Source: Microbulbifer sp. YPW1 (GTDB taxonomy: Bacteria; Pseudomonadota; Gammaproteobacteria; Pseudomonadales; Cellvibrionaceae). Taken from it: a DNA stretch of 64,000 bases. Position numbers and translations under genes: made by a program. The DNA lies in NCBI RefSeq assembly GCF_013367775.1, contig NZ_CP055157.1, forward strand, positions 744,001 to 808,000, read 5' to 3'. The notes under the pieces are model-generated. The model had not been told where the DNA came from. It ran no database searches and saw only the letters and a list, made by a program, of their open reading frames with translations. Every line of letters starts with the position of its first letter. Position 1 is the first letter of the stretch. Positions 58,012 to 64,000 of this stretch are shown here, in pieces.

Positions 58012-59919
58012 TCAGCCTTGCACGGGTACCTCACGCAACTGGAACTTCTGGCACTCGTTATCCGCCGCAGGTGCCTGGGCAAAGGTATTGCCCTCGGCCA
58101 GGCCGCAGTGGGCCAGGTCCAGGTTGTGTTTGCTCTCGCGGTTCTGGATCTGCAGGTTGCCGTCCGCCAGCGGCTGCAAGCGCCACTGACTGCTGGCACC
58201 TTCACAATTGCCGAGTACCGCCGGCGCGCCGGGTACCACAGCGTTGTCGGCAATGGTCATGCACTGGTCGCCAGTCTGGATTTGCACAAAACCTTCTTCC
58301 GCCGGCGCAATGCTCCAGCGCTGGCAGGACTCGCCCTGCCAGGCTCCCTGGCTGATCTCGGCACCGCTGGCGCAGCCAGTGGTCTGCAAAACTCGACCGC
58401 TCTGTACACTGGCAATCGCCACCTGTTCCGCAGGTTGCAGGGACCACTGTGCACAGCCATCGCCACTGCAATCTTTCGCAGCCAGCGGCTCGCCGGTTTC
58501 CCGGTTGCGTAGCTGCACCCACCCGTTTTCGTCCTGGTCCAGGGTCCAGCGCTCGGCTTCGGTATTGGTCCAGGGTGCCAGCTCGCTGCTGGCGTTGAGG
58601 AAGTTACCGCTGGCGGCGTTGGCCAGGCGATAGGCACCATCGGCAGTGTTATCCAGTACCCACTCGCTGTCGCTGGATTCACAGGCACCGGTGCCCGCGC
58701 CGGTCAGGCACTGGTTGTTTGCGGCATTGGCCAGCTTCCAGCGAGCGCCCTGCACCTTAGTGGTGATCGGGCCATTTTCGCCGGACGGCAACTTCTGGAA
58801 TTCGCCTTCCGGTACGGGTACGCCGAAGTTCGGGGTGCCGTCGTCGCTCCAGGTAAACTTCTGTGCCCGCACGGAGCGGGTTGCACTGCAGCCATCGGTT
58901 TCTTTGGAGTTACCGTGGTAAACGATCCAGTCCTCCGTACCGTCCGGCGACTTGAAGAAGCCGTTGTGTCCGGGGCCAAAAACACCGTTCCCGCGCTGGA
59001 ATACGGGCTCCGGATACTTGGTCCAGTGATCCGGGTTCATCGGATCGTCGCCGGTGAGCTCTTTCATCGCCAGCTTGTAATCCGGTGTTTCGCAGTAACT
59101 GGCGGAGTAAATCATGAAAGTGCGACCGTCTTTCTTCAGGATTTCAGCACCTTCGTTCACTTTGCGTCCGCTCTGTGCCCACTCTTCTTCCGGACGGGTA
59201 ATCACCACTCTTGGTCCTTCGATAGACCAGGGATTAGTCATCTTGGAGATCCAGTTCAGCTGCTCATCCCCCACCCACTCGGACCACAGTAGATACAGCT
59301 CGCCATTGTGCTCAAGATAGGAGCCGTCGATGTTCCAACTGTTGGGCATGGGCGAGCCTTTGTATACGTACGGGCCCATGGGATCGTCGCCGACGCTTTC
59401 CAGTACGGAAAGATGCTGGTGATCCAGGGTGCCGTGCTGACCGGAGGTGTACATCAGGTACCAGCGCCAGCCGTTGGGACCGTTCAGGCGGTGAAATTCA
59501 AACGCCCAGAAATTACAACAGCGCGCCGGATCGGTATCGGACCAGATATTTACCGGTGCCGCAGTTGCAAGACCATCCAGGGTCGGGGATTTACGCATGA
59601 CCAGCTGGGAGGTCCAGGTGGTGGTAGTGAGGTAATAATTGCCGTCCCAGTACTCCAGCCAGGGGTCTGCACCATTGGCAAACAGCGGGTTGGCGAACAT
59701 ACCTTCCGGGGCACCCGCCTGGGTATCGACCTGGGCTGGCTGGGTGACCGGCGCGGTACTGGCGGATTTGCCTTCAGTCTTGGCTGCAGATTTGTCCGAG
59801 TCATCTACAGATGGCTGACAGGCGGTGAGCGCTGCCAGAGCTACACCGGCAGCAATACTTTTTGGGATAAGGCCCTTGGGGGTAAAACGGGTCAGGCTGA
59901 AAAGTAACTTACTGGGCAT
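58012..59919 (-). CDS. lipoprotein GH43 (subfamily 26-like) exo-arabinofuranosidase with ricin-like C-terminal region
   Basis: A 635-residue lipoprotein: signal with lipobox LTAC (Cys 34) then a Lys/Ser/Thr linker. GH43 propeller at about 75-400: Asp in FANGADPWLEYWDGNYYL, Asp in SWNIDGSYLEHNG, Glu in KVNEGAEILKKDG, and FGPGHNGFFKSPDGTEDWIVYHG, a pattern of the exo-1,5-arabinofuranosidase subfamily. The last 230 residues (about 405-635) are ricin/CBM13-like, with repeated C-L/M-T, QxW and LxNCxG elements and many Cys pairs. Fifteen nt after GH97. The right-edge GH43 gene is its closest relative here. Confidence 0.9.
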   Translation of the reverse strand: MPSKLLFSLTRFTPKGLIPKSIAAGVALAALTACQPSVDDSDKSAAKTEGKSASTAPVTQPAQVDTQAGAPEGMFANPLFANGADPWLEYWDGNYYLTTTTWTSQLVMRKSPTLDGLATAAPVNIWSDTDPARCCNFWAFEFHRLNGPNGWRWYLMYTSGQHGTLDHQHLSVLESVGDDPMGPYVYKGSPMPNSWNIDGSYLEHNGELYLLWSEWVGDEQLNWISKMTNPWSIEGPRVVITRPEEEWAQSGRKVNEGAEILKKDGRTFMIYSASYCETPDYKLAMKELTGDDPMNPDHWTKYPEPVFQRGNGVFGPGHNGFFKSPDGTEDWIVYHGNSKETDGCSATRSVRAQKFTWSDDGTPNFGVPVPEGEFQKLPSGENGPITTKVQGARWKLANAANNQCLTGAGTGACESSDSEWVLDNTADGAYRLANAASGNFLNASSELAPWTNTEAERWTLDQDENGWVQLRNRETGEPLAAKDCSGDGCAQWSLQPAEQVAIASVQSGRVLQTTGCASGAEISQGAWQGESCQRWSIAPAEEGFVQIQTGDQCMTIADNAVVPGAPAVLGNCEGASSQWRLQPLADGNLQIQNRESKHNLDLAHCGLAEGNTFAQAPAADNECQKFQLREVPVQG

Positions 59920-59934
59920 TGTTCTACCTCGTTA

Positions 59935-61887
59935 TCAATTTTTGACCAGGGAATCCGCGGGGAAGACCATCGCAAATCCACCATTGGCATTCATGGAAAC
60001 TTTGACACTGGCACCGCTTTCGAGCTCGTTGCGCACCAGTGTGCGGGCGTCGTCACTATCGCTAATAACGCTGCCCAGACGGGCACCGATAAAGGAAAGG
60101 TCCAGCTGTATATTTCTTTGCTCCGATGTTGCATTGATACCGGACACATACCAGTTATCTCCACTGCGACGGGCGATAGCCGCGTATTTGCCCGGGTAGC
60201 CGTCCAGCAGACGGCTCTCATCCCACACTGCGGGAATATCCTGCAGGTAGTCGCGTACAAACTGCGGGACACCTGCCATGCCCTGATCGGTTTCGGCTAT
60301 ATGCTGCAGACCGGAGAGGAACAGCACCGGCAGGGCCAGTTCGAATCCGTTACTGGTGTGCCGATTTATATTGGGGATTTCAGAAAATACCGTGGGGGTA
60401 AAATCCATCGGGTCAAAGGCGTTGCGGCTAAACGGCAGCATCGCCATATGTGCGGCGGCCTTATCCGCGGAGTCCTGCATAAAGGTGATCATCTCGAAAC
60501 CGTGCACCGCTTCCGCCGTCATAAAGTTGGGGAAAGTGCGATGCAGGCCGCGCGGCAAGGTAGCCCCGTGGAAATTCACCAGCAGCTGGTAGTCCGCAGC
60601 ATCACTGAGGATCTGGCGGTAGTAGTCGATTACCGAGACCCCGTCGCCTGCAAAGAAATCCACCTTGATACCGGCAATGCCCATCTCCTGCAGGCGGGCG
60701 AATTCTGCGCGGCGCTGGGCGCGAGTCAGCAGTTTTCCCTTGGGCGTATATTCGGTTTTATTCCAGGAGCCGGACGAGTTGTACCACAGCAGCAGGCCCA
60801 CATTTTTCTGCGCGGCGTAGTCGGCCAGCGCGGACATTTTTTCGTAGCCGATATTCTGATCCCAGTTCACGTCTACAAGCACGTACGGCCAACCCATACT
60901 GGATGCGTAATCGATAAAGCGCACCTGGGTCGCGTAATTGACCGAGTCATCTTTCAGCAGTGCCCAGCTCCAGCTGGCGATTCCCGGCTTGACCCAGTCC
61001 ATCGGCGCGATGGCGGGCTCGGCCAGGTCAGTACCTAGCGTGGATTCCACAATGGTATCCAATCCACCCACCGCGATAATCCGCCAGGGAGACTTCAGCG
61101 GTAGCGGTGATTCGGCCAGCAACGCGCCGTCGGTATAGCGCTCAGCATCCATTGGATAACCGATGCGGAATTCACCGGAAGTCGCTTTACCCTGCAGGCG
61201 CGATGCGTGATAGCGACCATCCATCCCCGCTTCGGTAATCAGCGCCCAGCCACCCTCGGTGTTGAACAGCGCGGGGAAAACCCAACCCGCTTCACTGGCC
61301 GGAATATCGGTGACCGGAACATCCATATGATAGTGCTCTTCATAAGATGGGTTGGTATTCATCCAGCCGGTCTGGGCCACAGCAACCGGCTGCAGCCAGG
61401 CGCGCGCACCGTGGGTGAAAGAGAAACTTGTGGTTTCTGCCTGGAAGGCCCTGGCCACAGTAGTCTGTTCTGGCAGGCGGTACTGAAACGCGACGCCGTC
61501 GTTGGAAACGCGGAAGGCGATATCCAGTTTGTTACCCGCAGTATTTTGCAGATGGAAAACCTGTTCCACAGCGGTGTAGGTATTGCGACGACGCTTGCCC
61601 TGGCGCAATTCGTACTCCGTGTGCACCAGTGTCGGGTTGCTTGCAGAAAGCAGTTCCAGATCCTTACTCAGGTCACGGTCATCCAGTACGATGCCGAGTT
61701 CGGAAGTATTCAGCACCGTGACCTGATTGCGACTTAGCGCATAGCGGGCCTCCCCGGTTTCGGTCAGGGAAAACACAACCGACAGAGTGCCATCGGGGCT
61801 CTGCAGCCTGTAACGCGTGTTGTGCTCACAGGCGGTGATGACCAGCAAGTAGGTCAGCATCAGCGCCGGGATCAGGATCTTTTTCAT
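59935..61887 (-). CDS. GH97 family glycosidase lipoprotein (retaining type)
   Basis: A 650-residue lipoprotein (MKKILIPALMLTYLLVITAC, lipobox ITAC). An N-terminal beta-sandwich (about 25-290, SPDGTLSVVFSLTETG) is followed by the GH97 barrel (WSWALLKDDSVNYATQVRFIDYA, VDVNWDQNIGYEKM). GIAGIKVDFFAGDG provides the Asp nucleophile expected for the retaining alpha-galactosidase-like branch, and MTAEAVHGFEMI the nearby Glu. Inverting alpha-glucosidase members use two Glu instead. In this arabinan operon a beta-L-arabinopyranosidase or alpha-galactosidase role on side chains is plausible (inference). Confidence 0.9.
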   Translation of the reverse strand: MKKILIPALMLTYLLVITACEHNTRYRLQSPDGTLSVVFSLTETGEARYALSRNQVTVLNTSELGIVLDDRDLSKDLELLSASNPTLVHTEYELRQGKRRRNTYTAVEQVFHLQNTAGNKLDIAFRVSNDGVAFQYRLPEQTTVARAFQAETTSFSFTHGARAWLQPVAVAQTGWMNTNPSYEEHYHMDVPVTDIPASEAGWVFPALFNTEGGWALITEAGMDGRYHASRLQGKATSGEFRIGYPMDAERYTDGALLAESPLPLKSPWRIIAVGGLDTIVESTLGTDLAEPAIAPMDWVKPGIASWSWALLKDDSVNYATQVRFIDYASSMGWPYVLVDVNWDQNIGYEKMSALADYAAQKNVGLLLWYNSSGSWNKTEYTPKGKLLTRAQRRAEFARLQEMGIAGIKVDFFAGDGVSVIDYYRQILSDAADYQLLVNFHGATLPRGLHRTFPNFMTAEAVHGFEMITFMQDSADKAAAHMAMLPFSRNAFDPMDFTPTVFSEIPNINRHTSNGFELALPVLFLSGLQHIAETDQGMAGVPQFVRDYLQDIPAVWDESRLLDGYPGKYAAIARRSGDNWYVSGINATSEQRNIQLDLSFIGARLGSVISDSDDARTLVRNELESGASVKVSMNANGGFAMVFPADSLVKN

Positions 61888-61936
61888 CGCGGTAATATCG
61901 ATTTATCGTTTATTTTCTAGTACCACAGTTTTTTCG

Positions 61937-61967
61937 TTCAGGAGCCCGCGGTAAGCAGGCTCCTGAA
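61937..61967 (-). other. stem-loop between GH43 and GH97 genes
   Basis: A 10-bp perfect stem (TTCAGGAGCC/GGCTCCTGAA) with an 11-nt loop, 12 nt past the GH43 stop. On the coding strand it is followed by A, not T, so it is more likely a 3'-end protecting hairpin than a terminator. Confidence 0.5.
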
Positions 61968-61979
61968 AAGTAGCGCCAG

Positions 61980-62930
61980 TTATTTAACGGGCGCCACGCC
62001 CTCGGAAGTCATCACCACCCGCTTGATGGTGCCGTCTTCGTTGTAGTGCAGGTCGTCGATACACACAGAGCGGCGGAAGCTGCCGCCCTTCTCGGTGCCG
62101 CCATTGTGATAAATAAAGAATGAACGGTCTTTGTAATCGATGATGGACTGGTGGTTGGTGTTCGAGTTACCCGCCAGCTCGTTGAGAATCCCCTTGTATT
62201 CCCAGGGGCCCTCGATGGACTTGCTCATGGCGTAGCCGATTTTCTCCGGGAAACCCATGGCATAGGTCAGGTAGTAGTAATTCCCGTGCTTGTGCGCGTA
62301 CAGGGCTTCCGTGAAATTCGGCAGGTCCAGACTGTGAATCGGGCCATCCAGCTCGATCATGTTGTCTTTCAGTTTGGCCCAGCGCGGTTTGGTGTTGCCC
62401 CAGAAGAGATACGCCTGACCGTCGTCATCGATAAAGGCGGCCGGATCCAGGTCATCCCAGTCGATTTCGGTATCCGTGGTCATGTCGTTGCTGATCAGTG
62501 CCTTGCCCAGGGCATCCTTGAACGGGCCAGTGGGGCTGTCGGATACGGCAACGCCAATGGCAAAACCGGGCTTGGTCTCATCGTGGCGCACTGTGGTGTA
62601 GAAATAGAACTTGCCGTCCTTCTCCACCACATGGGTGGCCCAGGCGTCGCCCCTGGCCCATTTGAAATCTTTTACCGCCAGCGGCGAGCCTTCGTTTTTC
62701 CAATTGACCATATCTGTGGAGGAAAACACCAGCCACTTGTGCATTTCGTAGAAGCCCTTGTTGTCCTTGGCTTCATCATGGCCGGTGTACAGGTAGACGG
62801 TATCGTCGTACACCATGGCCGCAGGATCCGCAGTGAGCACTTCGGTAATGGCCGGGTTGGCAGCGTGACTGGTGGCAGCAGTGGCTGCCATTCCCACAGC
62901 GGCAATCGCAGTCAAAATTTTATTCTTCAT
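61980..62930 (-). CDS. exported GH43 glycosidase (arabinofuranosidase/xylosidase type)
   Basis: A 316-residue single-domain GH43 enzyme. Signal peptide MKNKILTAIAAVGMAATAATSHA; the ATG at 62930 is preferred to a GTG 12 nt upstream because it begins the signal. Propeller motifs: Asp in LTADPAAMVYDDTVYLYTGHDEA, Asp in WDDLDPAAFIDDDGQAYLFWGN, Glu in NFTEALYAHKHGNYYY. No added binding module. Probably periplasmic, acting on oligomers taken up by the TonB receptors. It lies 54 nt after the right-edge GH43 gene on the same strand. Confidence 0.9.
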   Translation of the reverse strand: MKNKILTAIAAVGMAATAATSHAANPAITEVLTADPAAMVYDDTVYLYTGHDEAKDNKGFYEMHKWLVFSSTDMVNWKNEGSPLAVKDFKWARGDAWATHVVEKDGKFYFYTTVRHDETKPGFAIGVAVSDSPTGPFKDALGKALISNDMTTDTEIDWDDLDPAAFIDDDGQAYLFWGNTKPRWAKLKDNMIELDGPIHSLDLPNFTEALYAHKHGNYYYLTYAMGFPEKIGYAMSKSIEGPWEYKGILNELAGNSNTNHQSIIDYKDRSFFIYHNGGTEKGGSFRRSVCIDDLHYNEDGTIKRVVMTSEGVAPVK

Positions 62931-62984
62931 ACTCTCACTCACTTCTTTGTAATCGGTTTTTATTCGTTATTCACGGGCCAGCCG

Positions 62985-64000
62985 TCAGTCACCGGCGTGC
63001 TGGCGAAAGTCCGGCATCCCGTTTTCATCCCAGTACAGCGGGCGCACGCGCGTGGCGCGGTTGCCATCAGACAAAGGATTGCCCTTGATTTCGCGATAGT
63101 CCCGGGCGTGGTAAATCAGCAGATCGGTCTCGCCATCTTCCGCCACGGTGAAGCTGTTGTGCCCCGGGCCGAAGCGCTTTGTTTCGGCATTGGTATGGAA
63201 CACAGGCTGCTGAGCCTTGTGCCAGCTCTGCGGATCCATCAGATCTGCGTCCGCGTCGGCCCACAACAATCCCATCGCATAGTTAGCATCGGTGGCGCTC
63301 GCTGAATAACTGATGAAGATGCGTCCGTTCCTTTTCAGCACCGCCGGCCCTTCATTGACCTTGTGGCCGCGCTTCTCCCACGCAAGGTCCGGCTGAGAAA
63401 GGGTGATTACCGGTAAACGGATCTCGGTGGGTGATTTCATTTCTGCCATCAGCAGCAGTGAGCCCAGATCGTCCTCGACATCGTACTGCGCCCAGGCCAG
63501 GTAGCGTTTGCCCTTGTGTGTAAAAGTGGTAGCGTCGAGGGAGAAACTGTCCACCGGGGTGACGATCCGGCCCAGCTCCTGCCATTCGCCCTGCAACGGG
63601 TTGTCCGCGCCATTGCGCAGCACATACATGCGGATATTCCAGGGGTTTTCCGCCTCACCGGCGGCAAAGTAGATATACCAGGCACCGTCGATACGGTGGA
63701 GTTCCGGGGCCCAGATGTGGGCGCTCATGGGACCGGAGGCATGCTTGCGCCACACTACTTCCGCGTCGGCCTGAGGGAGCCCGGCGATGGTGGCTGAACG
63801 GCGCAGCTCGATACGGTCATATTCCGGGACGGTAGCAATGAAGTAATAGAAACCGTCGTGGCGCAGCACCCAGGGATCCGCCCGTTGCGCCACCAATGGC
63901 GAGGAGTAAGCCCCGACTTCGTGGGTATCTGGAGTGGGTTGTGCTGTCGGCGCGGCTACTGCGCAGGCGGAGAGCCAGATGCAGGCACAGCCGAGCGCCC
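62985..64000 (-). CDS. lipoprotein GH43 (subfamily 26-like), 5' end beyond the window
   Basis: The frame is open to the window edge and reads a type II signal with lipobox LSAC (Cys encoded near 63963), a Thr/Pro-rich spacer, then GH43: Asp in QRADPWVLRHDGFYYF, the middle Asp in SFSLDATTFTHKG, Glu in KVNEGPAVLKRNG, and FGPGHNSFTVAEDGETDLLIYHA. It closely resembles the GH43 part of the gene at 58-60 kb but lacks its ricin-like tail, ending at RQHAGD. The missing part is only the first residues of the signal. Likely an exo-arabinofuranosidase (inference). Confidence 0.88.
   Translation of the reverse strand, partial: ALGCACIWLSACAVAAPTAQPTPDTHEVGAYSSPLVAQRADPWVLRHDGFYYFIATVPEYDRIELRRSATIAGLPQADAEVVWRKHASGPMSAHIWAPELHRIDGAWYIYFAAGEAENPWNIRMYVLRNGADNPLQGEWQELGRIVTPVDSFSLDATTFTHKGKRYLAWAQYDVEDDLGSLLLMAEMKSPTEIRLPVITLSQPDLAWEKRGHKVNEGPAVLKRNGRIFISYSASATDANYAMGLLWADADADLMDPQSWHKAQQPVFHTNAETKRFGPGHNSFTVAEDGETDLLIYHARDYREIKGNPLSDGNRATRVRPLYWDENGMPDFRQHAGD

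Overview
The window looks like a chromosomal segment of a marine, polysaccharide-degrading gammaproteobacterium of the Cellvibrionales, close to Microbulbifer, Saccharophagus or Teredinibacter. Grounds: the nrdR-ribD-ribE-ribBA-ribH-nusB-thiL-pgpA gene order, a hemN-fnr pair with TTGAT-N4-ATCAA boxes, secreted CAZymes with Gly/Ser linkers, CBM60 and ricin-type modules, and TonB receptors of the Xanthomonas/Caulobacter type. No rRNA, tRNA, CRISPR array, transposase or phage gene was recognised. The genus is inferred, not proven.

Layout. 1-4 kb: a truncated SLC13 permease, an SDR, a VOC protein and a DUF2750 protein, all on the minus strand. 4.6-8.0 kb: a secreted pullulanase (plus strand). 8.1-15.6 kb: a minus-strand riboflavin/housekeeping cluster (nrdR, ribD, ribE, RibBX-type ribBA, ribH, nusB, thiL, pgpA, an aspartic protease, ribA). 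15.7-18.5 kb: an orphan polyamine-type binding protein and glyA. 18.8-23 kb: a small outer-membrane barrel, a lipoprotein, a hemerythrin, an Fnr/Anr regulator and hemN, with two perfect FNR boxes. 23.1-25.2 kb: two valine-catabolism genes. 25.2-25.7 kb: intergenic palindromic repeats. 25.8-27.5 kb: ettA.

27.5-64 kb is mostly a carbohydrate locus centred on arabinan: two paralogous TonB receptors separated by a broken duplicate of the ettA 3' end; three plus-strand GH43 enzymes with a beta-lactamase-fold hydrolase and a hybrid histidine kinase; a GH11 xylanase with twin CBM60 and a XylR-type operator; a periplasmic KatG with an OxyR-like site; a sialidase-fold protein, a DsrE protein, a GGDEF protein and a polyserine autotransporter; and a minus-strand run GH43-GH43-GH97-GH43-GH51 that leaves the right edge.

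Proposed joint working: secreted GH43 arabinanases, carrying LamG or ricin-type modules, cut arabinan outside the cell. The TonB receptors take oligosaccharides across the outer membrane. Lipoprotein and periplasmic GH43, GH97 and GH51 enzymes release the sugars. No inner-membrane sugar transporter, arabinose catabolic gene or dedicated LacI/AraC regulator lies in the window, so the system is incomplete here. The most unusual structures are the ettA-fragment boundary of the TonB-receptor segment, the matching promoters of the two receptors, and the repeats in the long intergenic region upstream of the first GH43 gene.
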